A DNA stretch of 64,000 nucleotides from positions 211,546-275,545 of the forward strand of contig NW_003314370.1 in the NCBI RefSeq assembly GCF_000143415.4, given 5' to 3'. The notes beneath the pieces were generated by a model. The model searched no databases. It saw only the letters and a program-made list of their open reading frames with translations, and had not been told where the DNA came from. Of the stretch, positions 23,030 through 35,840 are shown piece by piece (the first letter of the stretch is position 1; each line of letters starts with the position of its first letter). This DNA comes from Selaginella moellendorffii. Lineage: Eukaryota; Streptophyta; Lycopodiopsida; Selaginellales; Selaginellaceae. A program made the translations under genes and the position numbers.

Positions 23030-24753
23030 ATGTCCAGGGACGGGTTTCCACAACCCGGAACTCGAATTCCTCCGTTCTTGGATGCCGCCGGCTTGTTCAG
23101 CGAGCTCCAGGATGACGAGGTAGGCCGCGGCCATGGAGACAACGCTCGAAACGGCCTCGAAATCCATGGATTTCCGGCCATCGGGCAGAGGAATCCCCTG
23201 GAGCGCGAGGATTACACGGCGTGGCCGTCGCTCCCCGGGGCTTGCGAATTCCGGGAGAAATCGTGCTCCTGGGCGGCAGAATCGTGCCCCTGGCAGGGAA
23301 ATTTCGGGAGATCCACGTCCAGGTTTAGTCTCGGTGACTCGCAGTGGCCATCGCTCGCTCCGCGGCAACAAGAGAGGTTTAGCGGCGTTTTAGAGCGTAA
23401 TTCCCTGGCTACTCGCATCGCGGATGAGCGCGAGGATATTCTAGGCACCAAAGGTCCCACTCAGCAAAGCCACCAACAGCTGGGAGGAGAAGATGAAAGA
23501 AATGGAGGAGATGGATTCTCGCTAGCAGGGAGGAGACTTGGAATTGAGAGTGGTGGTAGCAGTGGCAAAGGATGGATGCGGCTGCCTCCCATTCTCATGC
23601 CTTCTTCGCACCAGCAGCAGCAGCAAAAGAGGTGTCGCCAAGCTGCCTTTGACAACTCTTCCAATCCATCATCGCCGGAGGAGCCGAATGGTTTTGCGAG
23701 CCGAGATGCTGGGAAGGGGGCCCCGTCCGCGCCACCACCACCACCATCCGGCTACTTGCCCCCTGTCTATCTCATGCTCAACAAGGACTTCGTCGTCATC
23801 TCGCCGCTGAAGGAGAATCTGCTGCTCACGCTAGCTCTTGCGGAGCACAGGAGACCCTCTACCCCTCCAAGCTTCGACGAGGCATCTTCCGCGGCGGATT
23901 TGTTCGAGACATCGCCGGAAGTAACAGAAGTAGCACGAGTTGCTGCTGCTGCTGCTACTGCTACTGCTACTACTGCTGTGGGAGATGCCAAGCGCAGGCA
24001 AGTTTTCGTTGGAAGGTTTGAGGCGTTCTCGTCCTTCGTGAAATTCGGGCTGGGACGAGATGCCATGCGCGTGGCCACTGAAAGCAATGCCGGGGGAACT
24101 TCTACCATCTCTGAGGTAAGTACAAGAATATATGTTATCATATTTTCTGTTTTATAGTGGTTTCTGGCGATGGACTCCTCGTGCATGCAGTCCCTCTCGG
24201 TGGAGTATTTCGTGAGGAAGTTCAAAGCCACGGACGTGGTGACGGAGATGGAGGTGGAGTACTGCGCCATGAACTGGAAGAAGGTGGATTACATTTGCAA
24301 CCTGTATGGCCAGAGAGTCGGAGTTTCGGTCACCAGGGCGATGTCTTACCCGAATCCAGAAGACTTCTCCCCGCAGATGGCTTACAGGCTGCTCTACAAG
24401 AAACTCTTTGGACTGGTAAGAGCGAAATTTTTCTACTCTTGGAACTTTGCTAAATCTCATCCCGCACAGGTTGTGGCGAGGCATGGAGTGACGGACAGGC
24501 ACAGCTTCTCCCAGTGTGTTCTTCATGTGTGGTGCGAGACGACGACCACTGCAAAGCTTCTCCAGGCCCAGTACAAAGGTATGCGCCCCTCACAAAACTT
24601 TAGAAAATTTCCTTTTGTTTCTAACCTTGTGGTTTTCTTTCAGAGGTTTCCGAGGAGCTAGACATCACGGACGATGTAATAATGGTGCTCACAGTAGCCG
24701 AAGGCTGGCATGCCCGCCCGATCTTCTACGAATCGTGCTTGGTTAGAGACTAA
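23030..24753 (+). CDS. Plant protein of unknown function, four exons
   Basis: Exons are about 23030-24115, 24161-24414, 24470-24578 and 24645-24753, with GT-AG introns of 45-66 bp that keep the frame. The first exon encodes a disordered region (poly-Gln, poly-Pro, Ala/Thr tracts) that ends in a more ordered part, VYLMLNKDFVVISPLKENLLLTLAL. The last three exons encode a compact domain with the look of real conservation: YFVRKFKATDVVTEMEVEY, WKKVDYICNLYGQRVGVSV, MAYRLLYKKLFGL, VTDRHSFSQCVLHVWCETTTTAKLL, ending ARPIFYESCLVRD. I do not recognise a named domain. No signal peptide or membrane segment is seen. The exact start codon is uncertain because the N-terminus is low complexity. Confidence 0.65.
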
Positions 24754-24884
24754 CTTTGCATAATTTATGTTGGATTTTCACTGCAAAATTTTCTTACCTC
24801 TGAGATGATCTTTCTTTCCTTGTCCTACCGATTCGGCAGCCTTGAAAACACCGTAGAGCTTTTCACGGAGTTGGAGCGATCCAC

Positions 24885-26569
24885 TCACTGCAAGAATCTC
24901 CACCGACACCTGTGAGAGCCCTCCTCTTCGTACTGTTTCTTTGTCACCGAGCAGCCTTGAAACTCAGGACTAGAAGCTAGCAGGGCTCCTCCATACCATG
25001 GAGCTTTGATCGGGCTACACAAGCAAGTAAAAACAGAGGCAGAGTAAATCCCCCTTAATCCTTTTTTTCATTTGAAGCTAACCTGTCTGTGAGTTGGATA
25101 TTGAGGTTGTATTCATCAGGTACCAAAGGTCTGAGCTCGCTTTCCCTGTGTCACAAAATGGAAGAACAGGGAAGTTCGTGAAAGTCTCAAAGCAGAAACT
25201 TTGAGATCCTTACAGTTTCTCCTTGAAAAATGGGAACTGGACGCATCCTCCAGTCAGTATGATGCTGTAAAAAACTCGGTTAAACAGCACTTCAAAGCGT
25301 AAAGAAATGTACTTGGAGTAGAGCAAAGGATGAAGATCCGGGTGGCAAGAGTTGATAGCTCGGACGATGCATTCGGAAAGCCCAGCTTCCTCCATGCCTT
25401 CAATTAAGCAGCAGTGATGTGTCAGCTTTTCACTAAAAAACTGAAAAGTTCACGGCCATACCAAGATCTGCGGGCTGGAACAACATCTCGGGCACCATGA
25501 ATCGCTCGTTGGTCAGTGTAAGTTCCTGTCCAATTCATCCAGAGATAGTCAAAGAACAAATGAAAGAAAGTTCCAAGTTACCTGATCATCAGCAACAGGA
25601 ATAGCATTTCGTCGATTTGGATCTGAAGCTTCCGCAGCCTCGTCCACAGCGGCATCAACATCCATCGGAGCTTGGGCCTCTTCTTTCTCTTCTCCCTGTT
25701 GCTCTCCACCTTGCTTGGAAAAATAAGCGGCAGCGGCAGCGGGATCCTTGACAAATCCACGTTTGTTCTTGACACCATCCGGAAGAACGTACTGGCAGCG
25801 GATATAGTTCTCCCGTCCCTTCTTCCTGAATCCACCACTGTGTAAAAACGAGAGGAAAAGCTTTACATCGAGAACACCACCTTGCCACGTCGAGGTCGCC
25901 AAGAACATTCTTGGAGCAAAAGCACAGTGAATGCTTCACATCCTCCATGATATAAGTCTCGTCCATGACATTCCAGGCCCTGTAGGAAACGAGCTCCTTG
26001 AGATAATTCGTGAGAGCTTTGCCGCCGAGATTGATCCTCTTGATGCCATGGTAGACTGGAAATCCTTGCACGATTGGCACGGCGTGCGTGAAGGAGAATC
26101 CGCAATCCACCACCAAGCTGCAATTCCCGAGAGCCAGCCTGCTCTTGGGCCTCCGATTTGCTTCGTATAAGTGGACCAGCGGCGCGGCGTGAGAGACGAA
26201 GAGGCTCTGGAATCCAAACTCCTCAAACACGAGCTCGTCGGTGTTCTTGCGGATGGCGCTCAGAGTGAAAGGGGGCTCGACGAGGAACAATGCCGTCTCC
26301 GGCGGGCGAATCTTGACGAGCGCCTTGAAGACACGGTCCCAGACCTCCTTCTCGGCATCGCAGTGGACGAGATAGCCGCGATCGAAGGGACGGCGGAGAG
26401 AAATACCTTGAATCTCGTCGCATTTCTCCAGCTGATCGGCGATTATCCATTTCTTGGAGCCGCGTGGGCGAGCTAGGCAGTTGGGGACGACGATTGGATC
26501 ATCATGCGTGCCGACGATACCCGCCTTGACAAAACCCCCGCCGTTGTCGAGGACGAGAATGTCGTCCAT
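24885..26569 (-). CDS. ARP6: Actin-related protein 6 (SWR1 complex subunit)
   Basis: The gene begins MDDILVLDNGGGFVKAGIVG, the actin-fold phosphate-1 region, and continues with LFLVEPPFTLSAIRKNTDELVFEEFGFQ, then VVDCGFSFTHAVP (phosphate-2) and INLGGKALTNYLKE and SYRAWNVMDETY. Later exons give YIRCQYVLPDGVKNKRGFVKDP, an acidic/Ala-rich insert, the RFMVPEMLFQPADLG segment, IILTGGCVQFPFF, ELRPLVPDEYNLNIQL and the final exon APWYGGALLASSPEF ... RCRWRFLQ. The order matches ARP6 and not conventional actin. ARP6 is a core part of the SWR1 remodeller that deposits histone H2A.Z, which in plants affects flowering time and temperature response. A telo-box lies 20 bp upstream of the start. Confidence 0.92.
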
Positions 26570-26609
26570 GAAAGGAGACCTAAAATAAAAACCCTAAAAC
26601 AGAGGATGT

Positions 26610-26682
26610 TACCGTCCGTGGGGTTCGAACCCACGACCATGTGATTAAAAGCCACGTGCTCTGCCAGCTGAGCTAGGACGGC
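26610..26682 (-). tRNA. trnK-UUU: tRNA-Lys (UUU), possibly slightly degraded
   Basis: The reverse complement folds as a cloverleaf: acceptor GCCGTCC/GGACGGT, D-arm TAGCTCAGCTGGCAGAGC, anticodon loop CTTTTAA (anticodon TTT), T-arm GTGGG TTCGAAC CCCAC. There is no intron and no encoded CCA, as expected for a nuclear plant gene. Relative to the common plant tRNA-Lys(UUU), three positions look worn: a G-T pair at the top of the acceptor, a G-T and a C-A pair in the anticodon stem (CGTGG against TCACA). It lies about 40 bp upstream of the ARP6 start. Confidence 0.85.
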
Positions 26683-27550
26683 AAGGTCAAACTAATGCAT
26701 CCCACCAATTTCCTCCAGCCCAGTGTAGCAATCATATGTTACTCAGAGCTTTTTTCTATAAGAGAGAGATTGATAAACTTCTTCTTCATTGAAGAGGATT
26801 GTAAGCAACTAGGGTATAGTATTATAGATTAAATAAATTTGTTCCAGGGAACTAGCCTAAACTAGCAAATTTTTCTCAACCAAGAACAAGAACAATTTCT
26901 CTTGGTATACACACTTGGTATATGCAATTAATTTGTTAGGCACAACCAAGGTAAATTGTCAATTATCTTGAGTCAAAGCCTATGTGATAAAGAATACAAG
27001 AAAATGTGGCATGGGGGGAAGATAAAGTGGCTGAGGTTAGGCTAGTACATCAGAATTCCCATTAAACAACATATTGTTCCAAAAGTGACTTGGCAGTGCC
27101 CCTCCCTTTTAGTTTTTTACCCTTTTCTGTAAATTTGTGCCATGTTCTCCCACCTTCGCCCATAACTCCCACACCTCCCACCCACATTAGAAATACTAAA
27201 TTAGTTATGAATCACTGCAACTATATCTTATAGCAATTGACTTCAAAAGTAGCATCCAAACTATTAAAAACATGTTCAATCATTTTTTATATCACCAAGT
27301 TTAAGTTGGATGCCAGCTCCTTCTTGGTAGAAACACTTTTTTTAATTAACAAACTTCTAAATACAAACACTTTGAGCATAATTTGGATAACACTAATTGC
27401 TAGATAAAGTTGCATACTTCCTTGATAAGTTGTTGATGTCTTAGAAGCTCATGAAATTATCATAATATGAATCCTCACAAATACATTTATTTCCAACCAC
27501 TATAGTGATGTCTTTATTATAAATTTGATTTAGTCTATGATTATAAGGAT

Positions 27551-27920
27551 TATAACACACATGGTTTTACCCTTTATCCTATGGTGATTTACTATAGGAT
27601 AACACCATGAAGTGGAACCTAAACCTTCCATGTGCCACATGTTACATGCCACATGTCCATAGGACAGTAGTATAGAATTCAAGGTTCAGAGCCTTGAGCC
27701 ACTAAATGAAGGAATGGTGCCAAACTTTTAAGCATGAAGCCAAGGAGTGATTGAACTGGACCACAGAGCAACTTCCAAGCATACAACCCAATGAGTGAAG
27801 GGACAGGAGCCTGGAGTGACTTAAAACAATCCTAGAACAACCAGCATCCTAATGCCAGGACTAATACGCAAAACAGAGTTAAACGAAACCTAGCGCTATT
27901 TCGGCATACCGGTGGCTTAA
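27551..27920 (+). mobile_element. Decayed 5' part of the same LTR family
   Basis: The sequence follows the first 370 or so bases of the LTR at 36020 in the same orientation (GGTTTTACCCTTTATCCTAT ... GGCATACCGGTGGC), with many C-to-T and G-to-A type differences, and stops after GGTGGCTTAACAC. No second half or internal region is attached. Confidence 0.8.
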
Positions 27921-28499
27921 CACATTTCTCCCATCCACATAACATCAAATTAGTACTTAAATGTTATGTATAAAAGAAAAAATATGATTTTTTACATAAC
28001 AAAATGATGGAATGTATATAATGGTCTCAATATCATATTTCTTACAAACTTTCATAGTAACTATAACTTGCATTTTTTGGAAATCACAATCCAAGATACA
28101 CATAATAGTTAGTCCTAAATAAATAAAAAGAATAGGATAGATTATTGCAACAACCAAAATGTAAATAAAGCATAACTTACCAAGTACACTCATTATTGTT
28201 TATTTCAACACATGGTAAAATTATTAAATAGATTAACCATTCCAAGTGCTTCCAGTGGCGTTGATCATCCATAACTTGTTAGCTCCATCTATTGAAGCAC
28301 AATAGTTCCACCGATAATGCTTACCAATTTAATATTTTTTATGACTATCTAATGTATGAGTTCCACATAAACTCAATCATTGATATTGGCTTTTTATAAA
28401 TTCTCCCAAGAAGCACGTCCCAAATGAAAAAAGTTGTATCAGTATTATAACTAAAGCTATAGCTCCATTATGGCTATAATTGCTACCTCCACTATAGCC

Positions 28500-29420
28500 A
28501 CAACCACTGCTTAGTCTTAGAGTTTTGAGAGCTCATACTATTATTAACATTGTTACTAGTTAATGTAAATAAAGATCTCACTAATAAATATATATAATTT
28601 ACCACAACTTTTGTGATTTGAATTATTGTTCCACCTCTTAGCCCTCCCACCGCTACAAGTGCTACACTAATACTCTTGCTAATTAATGCAAATAAAAATT
28701 TTATTAACAATTAAATACCTTTTGCCACAACCCTCATTGGAACTACTATTGGAATTATTATTTTTTATCTTTTAACCCTCTTATTTTTATAGGTGTTACT
28801 ATTAGTATTTTGCTATTTAATGCAAAGAAAAATCTTACTGATAAACACATATCTTGTTTTATAATTCCCGCTAGAATTGCTAATCTACCTTTTAGCCCTC
28901 TCACTACTATAAGTGTTACTTTTAATATTCTTGCTAATAATGTAAATAAAGATTTTTATCATAAATACATACCTTTTGCCACAACTTCTATTGGAAACAT
29001 TCTTTTGCCTCTTAACCCTCCCATTATTATAAATGTTTTTGTTAGTATTCTTGCTAATTAATGCAATAAAAATGTTTATTGACAAATACATACATTTTGT
29101 CACAATTCTTGTTGAAATTATTACTCAACATCTCAGCCTTTTTGTAGTTATAGTTCTTGTTGCAAGGAAATATCTTAGTGAGAACACATATCTTTTACCA
29201 TAACTCTTATTAAAACTATCACTTTACCTCTCAACACTTTTGTTATTACATTTGTTAATATTAATGTTTTTGTTAGTTAATATAAAGAAACATTTTCCTT
29301 ATAAACATATACCTCCTACTTTATCTATTGAAATTGCCCTTGTTCCAAACCCTCCCATTGTTATTCTTGTTAAAGGAGCATTAACTGGAATTATTTTTAA
29401 TCAAGAATAGTTTATTGATA
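28500..29420. repeat. Diverged tandem array, unit about 120 bp, about 7 copies
   Basis: The recurring phrase is (T)TTAGCCCTCCCA-TACTATAAGTGTTACT, then TTCTTGCTAATTAATG-AAATAAAAAT, then AAATACATACCTTTTGCCACAAC, then TTGGAA-TATT. The GCCCTCCC-like anchor falls near 28641, 28773, 28894, 29014, 29134, 29232 and 29347, giving steps of about 132, 121, 120, 120, 98 and 115 bp. Copies are strongly diverged. No coding sense runs through it. Confidence 0.75.
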
Positions 29421-32400
29421 AATATTTTTGTATTGCTCCAAAATCTCTTAAGGCTGTTCCGCCTACTACTAATGGCATATTAACCCTAAGTAACGAAAAA
29501 AAAATATCATTTCCTACCTACTACTTTCTTTGGTGGTTTGTAGTAAACAAAAACTAAGATGACCATTATCTTGTTAATTTTCCTTCCATAATACTTTAAA
29601 CTAGCAAGATAAATTTTATATTTTGGGCATTGATTGCCCAAATATACAAAAGTTCTTTCATAAAAAACTTTAGGACATTGTGAAAAAGTTACTTCCACTA
29701 CAACAACCATATTATCAATTAAGCCATCTTTGAGGAGAGGAATTACATTTACACTAATAACTTTTACAAAACATATGCAATATAAATATTTTCTTCTCTA
29801 AATTAATAGTAGATTTGATAACAACAATCAATAAACCTCCTATTTAGGCAAATAATGAATACCAACAATTATCTATATTTTAGAGTGCAATTGAAATTTA
29901 ACTCTTCAACTATTATACTATCTAATATTTGTTTTATCCTTTTTTAACAACAATGAAAGCTATTTTAATTTTTTCTCTTCCTCTTTATATCCTATCTGAA
30001 TAGTGAACTCAATTAAACAACTTTCTAAGGGCTTACAATGTTTTAATCAATTCTAAACTTTGTACCACTTGTAGGAGTTTTGGGCCATTGACCAACTTTA
30101 ATAGGCATGGGTGAGAGCATGTCATGTAAAATAAAAAGGTAGAATAGTCTATACTTGGAAATTCCTTTAACATACTATTATTAATGGATATAGGGGGCTG
30201 CTAATAGCCAAATTGAGTTAATAAAAAAGTCACAGCCTATTAAAATAACACCCAAACTAAGCCAGTTAGGTATTAGTCAAGCAAGTAATGTTTAACGGGA
30301 TGTGCTTATGAACCACTTTAACAGGCATATCCTAAGTCTATTGAGGTAGTACATGTGGCACTTAATCATTGTTAATTTAATCAAATCTTACTATATATAC
30401 TAAAGTACAACCTTAGTATGATTTTCCTACTCAATCTAGTAAGGCACTTTAAATTATTTGCACAACTTCATGGATTTTCTATGGCTCATGGCATGGTATA
30501 AAAATTCATTTAGCACATTCAATTTTGCTCAATCTAGGGTTTATGGTTACTAAAGTTTTTAAGTATTTGAAAGAAAGGTTGAAGTCTATTGAGATTGTGT
30601 GAATTATTGTAATGCTTTCTTGTAAAAGTTAAATGGACAAGATTAGTATTAGAGTTGATAACCAATTAAAAATTTAACACATATATTTTTCAATGAATCA
30701 TGCTATTGTGTAATCAATATGTATTGTGTAATAAATAATTAAAAAAGCCACATTAATGCCTCATTTAGTGAGGAGCTAGTGAATTGTGTAATTATAAAAT
30801 ACATCTTTATATTGTGGCTTAAAAGGCTAACTTTTACTTATACACTCTCCCAATTCTACTGATGAAGCATGGCCTAGCCAAAAAACATGTATTAAAGAAA
30901 TATTTCAACTCTAACCTATTATAAATTAGGCTGCAGAGTAATAATATCAAACATCTCCTTGATATTTATGCTCTTTACACTAAAACAATTATAAAATTTG
31001 TGTTTCAACCATTACATTTATGAAAGAACTTGGTGTCTTTTTGTGCACTTAACTCAAGTGTCATGGTGGCATATTATAGAATAGCAACACTACAACATAG
31101 TAAAACTTGAGCTATTTTGGGTGTTTAACTGAATGGTATTGTTGTTATATTATATATTAGTGGTGTCAATCCACTATTATTAATTCTTTAGTAGTTAATA
31201 TATAAAGATCAACTCAATTTTCAATAGCAAGATGTTTAATTGATTTACTCTAAGTTGTTAAATAATTCCATAGGAGTAAGTGGAGTGGAATTACTTCCCT
31301 TTGGAAAGGTATTTACTAATACTATTATACACTAGCACTCATAAATTGAAAAATGAAAGCATGGTTTATATATGTTAACACTTTTTATCAACTATATGGC
31401 CAAGTGTTATTACATTTGGTGAAAAAGATCTTGTTATAACTCTTTAATGTTGTTATCCTCACCATCACCTTAGTATTTACTTTAGTGATGTTTGTGTTTT
31501 TTTGTTTTAAAGAGTTTCTTCTAGTGGTGGAAGAATATCCTCCTCTTCATTCACAAAGTCATCTTCTTTAATGATTTTTATTTTGGTTTGGTTTTTGTAC
31601 AATTACCCTTGAGAGGAATTCAAAGAGTTATCATTTGTAGTAAAAATGTTTGTAGTATCTAAATTATAAGGACAATAACATATATTTATAAGAAGGATAT
31701 TTAATCAAGAAAATGGTTTATGTTTGTGAATATTCCTTTTCTCAAGTGTTCAATTTTTTTAAAAATATTTTAGCCAATGTTTACTAGTGAAATGCTCTAT
31801 AATATTATATAGATAAATTATCATCACCTAATTGTTATTGGCTTTGTTTGTTATGGCTCCCTATAAAGTTTGAGGAGAACAATAGTAAGCCTAGATGGAG
31901 TTGAGGCGAAAGTTTGTGGCTTTAGGATGGGTTTGGGTGCCATTGGACTGCCTCAAATGTTAAATAAACATTTCAAGATTAGTCATAGATAAAGGTGGAA
32001 TTCTTGAGGTTTAAAATAATAGTAGAATCATATGTTAAACCATGCGCAATTGGAAAAGAATGTTATAGTATAAATTATCGTACATGAAACATTCTAAGAT
32101 GTCCACCTTTAACTTGTTTAGTTCTATCACTTTTACTATTCCCTCTCTTTTCCATAGTTTAGATGCCAAGTCTTGGTGAATGCAATCCACTTAATGATAT
32201 AAGTTGTAGTGAATGGCTGGAGGACCAAGGATATTTGATAATAAAATGCCACTAACAACTTTGGATCGGCTGCCATAACATTCATAACAATAAGACAAGG
32301 ATTGCTGATTATTATTGGCATAGATGTGCATTGTAGTAATAAGTGGGGAGATAGTTTATCACCAAACCAAAAAAAAAAAAAAGTCAATAGTATCCAAAAA

Positions 32401-34284
32401 AAATAAAAATATAGTGGTATATCTATGGCTAAAATAGTAGCCAATCTTGAGGGTTGACTTAAATATTTATATTGACCCTTAAAGCAGCTATGAAATTCTA
32501 ATGGGAAACGAGTTTGCTAGTGTCGCAACATTGTTAACTCAATTTACAGAAAAGAGCACATGGAAAATAATATTGAGCTAGGTTGTTTTTTACTCTAGGA
32601 GGTAGATGGCCATATAGCATCATTTGAGTGGCAGATGGAGTAGTGGCACTTGAAGTGACCAATTGAGTAGGGGTAGGTGCAAATGGGCTGTTAGTATCAA
32701 CACTAAATAAACTTGTATGAACACATATCATAGTTGTGTTAGTGGCAATGCAACCAACTAAACACCACTATGGGCTTGGGGCATCTAGACTTGCTTGTTC
32801 TAGATGCTTGGGCTGCTACTTTCTAGAAAAGAGGGAGAGGAGAAAGAAACATATTATAGGTTTAGCATATGTTGCAATATATGCAATATTAGACAATATT
32901 TCACTTGCTCAAACACAGTTAAGAGTTATAGGTGGATAGCATCAAAGTTAAGGTCTCCACTGTAGATTTTGGCAAATTGAGTAAATGGTTGGTTATCAAA
33001 GGTAATTGCACATTACCTTTGATTATGAAACATCAAGTGGTTGATTGCATGCTCACTAAGCATTTTCTACATAGTGTCTATTGTTATAGGGGTGGGTGGG
33101 GCAAACTTGCAAAACAGAAAGGATTGGTTATACAAATTTATATAATTGGGGACAACATAACCACAATCATAGCTATAATGCTCTTGCTTGGGCAACAATT
33201 TTGTGATTATAGAAAAGCCTCCAATGTTGTTTGTGTGGTAATTGTGCTCTCAGCTCATCCAATTAAATCCTCATATGACTCAGCAAAAATGAACCATTAA
33301 TGAAATCATATATAGTGTAATTATAAAATGAAATCACTTTGTATTTAAGGCATATGTGGGACTCACATAGAAACTCTAACATTTATGATTTGTGTTGAGT
33401 ATGGCCAAGAACAATTTTGCCCATTAGATCATCCATTGCACATTCAATTATTATAAATGTATATTTTTAGTTTAGGTTGAGTCCCTCCAAATGTATTACA
33501 AAAGCCTAGTTCTAAACATTGTTGAAAGCCCAATGTAACCAAGGAAAACAAAATATATTAGAATAAACATAACTATCATTGCTTTAAAGATTATCTTTGA
33601 TAAAATTACACCTTTCAAGTTAAAGAAAAATGGTTCATGCATATCTTCAATACCTTTTCCATCAACAACCAACATGATAATTCTATATAAACACAGTTTA
33701 TGAGGAATTCTTTCAATTTGTTACTTGAGCTCTTGTTTCATTAGTTAAAGTAAATTTGTAGGAACATGAGATAACTTGAAGTAGTCACCATATTGATAGG
33801 GACGGACTTCATAAAGATTCTAGGTTGCAACCCATATCCTTCATGAGGTATTAAGCAAAGATACAATATATACTCTGCATATGCCATAGATTAGATATGT
33901 TAAGAATTTTTAATTTTTTTGGAAACTCAAAAAAGTGTTTATAAAACCATATTATGCACTCAAAAATCTCTCTCCACAAATACTGAATATGCTATAAAAT
34001 GAAATGGATTTAATCCTTATCTAGGTAAAACTCTAACATTATGAGTACATTGCTATATGTAAATGTCCTATATATAAAACTCTTGGCTGTGGATCCCAAT
34101 ATTGGACTATGTCCCTCTCAACCTCATTATACTATAGAGTATTATTGTTTGAGATGTGTATTGTTGCTCAATGAATAGTTTGTATGTATGTATTATGAGA
34201 TTTTTAAAGGTAGCTCATTCACAAGCTACAATATAATGAGTCACATCACAAAATATGAGATATATAAACATAACTTATAAATAA

Positions 34285-34288
<4 letters not shown>

Positions 34289-34354
<66 letters not shown>
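34289..34354. repeat. (TA)n microsatellite
   Basis: An almost pure TA run of roughly 60 bp, just before the related 450-bp segments and the assembly gap. Confidence 0.95.
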
Positions 34355-34356
<2 letters not shown>

Positions 34357-34429
34357 ATGTCTTTATATATAGAAATATGCGAGAGTGAATGTGTAAAAAT
34401 ACAAGAGTACGAGCAACAAAGAGAGTGTA

Positions 34430-34890
34430 CCTCTTTTTGTGTATATGTCTCAGTGTCCTGGCCCCCTTTTTCTTATAGAGCGAGTGCTCGGGCGCCCCTG
34501 TGGCAGACTGGGTGAGTTCTCCGTGGCTCTAACCTCTTGCATTTTGCTCTGGCTACACTGAGACCCTCTCACACTTAGAGCCACCGACACTGAGACACTG
34601 GGATTTATGGATGTGTGAATACAGATATAACGCAGTGCCCCTTTGGGTGGTACCTTGACATATACACCTTTCAAGTTTAGAGTGTCAATATACAAATATT
34701 TATGAGGGGGAGGCTCGGAAATTCCGCGAGAGCGTGTGCGGGAGCTTGTGCTCACCGACTTACGGCTCCCCACAAGCGCCTCAGGGCCAAATGTGGCCAC
34801 ACCCCTCTATCCACATATCGCAAAAAATGGCCCAAACCCTAGAGACAGAAAACGCGTATATGTCCACACCTCTAGGAATGTATATATCTA
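34430..34890. repeat. GC-richer copy of a duplicated 450-bp segment
   Basis: The segment is collinear with 35385-35840 on the far side of the gap. Shared anchors include CTTTTTCTTATA, AACCTCTTG, ACAGATATAA, TGGGTGGTACCTTG, ATATACACCTTTC and CCAAATGTGGCCA. This copy keeps CpG-rich stretches that are T/A-rich in the other. The two could be the repeats of one unresolved element around the gap. Confidence 0.7.
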
Positions 34891-34924
34891 TATATATACA
34901 CGTGTCCCCATCTCTCTCTCTCTA

Positions 34925-35316
34925 NNNNNNNNNNNNNNNNNNNNNNNNNNNNNNNNNNNNNNNNNNNNNNNNNNNNNNNNNNNNNNNNNNNNNNNNNNNN
35001 NNNNNNNNNNNNNNNNNNNNNNNNNNNNNNNNNNNNNNNNNNNNNNNNNNNNNNNNNNNNNNNNNNNNNNNNNNNNNNNNNNNNNNNNNNNNNNNNNNNN
35101 NNNNNNNNNNNNNNNNNNNNNNNNNNNNNNNNNNNNNNNNNNNNNNNNNNNNNNNNNNNNNNNNNNNNNNNNNNNNNNNNNNNNNNNNNNNNNNNNNNNN
35201 NNNNNNNNNNNNNNNNNNNNNNNNNNNNNNNNNNNNNNNNNNNNNNNNNNNNNNNNNNNNNNNNNNNNNNNNNNNNNNNNNNNNNNNNNNNNNNNNNNNN
35301 NNNNNNNNNNNNNNNN
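34925..35316. other. Assembly gap (392 Ns)
   Basis: A run of N between a TC/TA low-complexity tract and an AT-rich segment. Nothing can be said about its content or true length. Confidence 1.
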
Positions 35317-35384
35317 TATACTACAATGAATGTGTTATTATATATAATTACAAGCAACAAAAATAGAAGAATACTTATAGTTTA

Positions 35385-35840
35385 TATAGCAAAGTGTATA
35401 AGCCTCCTTTTTCTTATAAATCTATTATTCAAGTGCCTCTGTTGTAGCCTGGCTGAGTTATAAGTGGCTCAAACCTCTTGAATTTTGCATTGGTTAAATT
35501 GATATCCTCTAACAATTAAATCCACCTAATTTGTGCCACTATGATTTATGGCATTGTTATTACAGATATAATGAAGTACCTTTTTGGGTGGTACCTTGTA
35601 ATATACACCTTTCCAATTTAGATTGTCAAATTACAAGTATTTATAAAGTGTTGGCTTGGAAATTCTAAAATAGCATGTGAGGTAGGTAGTGATCTTAGTC
35701 TTAAGGATCTTCAGATGCATCTAAGTGCCAAATGTGGCCATACTACTAAATCCTCTTATTGCAAAAAATGATAGAAAGTCTAGAAACATATAACTAGAAA
35801 ATGGCCAAACCTCTAGGAAAGTAGCATTATTAATATAAAC
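35385..35840. repeat. AT-decayed copy of the duplicated 450-bp segment
   Basis: Partner of 34430-34890 in direct orientation about 950 bp away. Most differences are C-to-T or G-to-A relative to the first copy, as expected from deamination of methylated cytosine. Confidence 0.7.

Noticed and set aside
28500..29420. Possible CRISPR-like array
   Set aside because: The repeats are about 120 bp, strongly diverged, without fixed spacers, and the genome is a plant's.
32932..33300. 122-codon plus-strand frame in the AT-rich block
   Set aside because: Composition is that of random AT-rich DNA; no motif, no splice partners, no recognisable family.
34734..35366. Long open frames across the N run on both strands
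   Set aside because: They exist only because N codons are read through; almost all residues are unknown.
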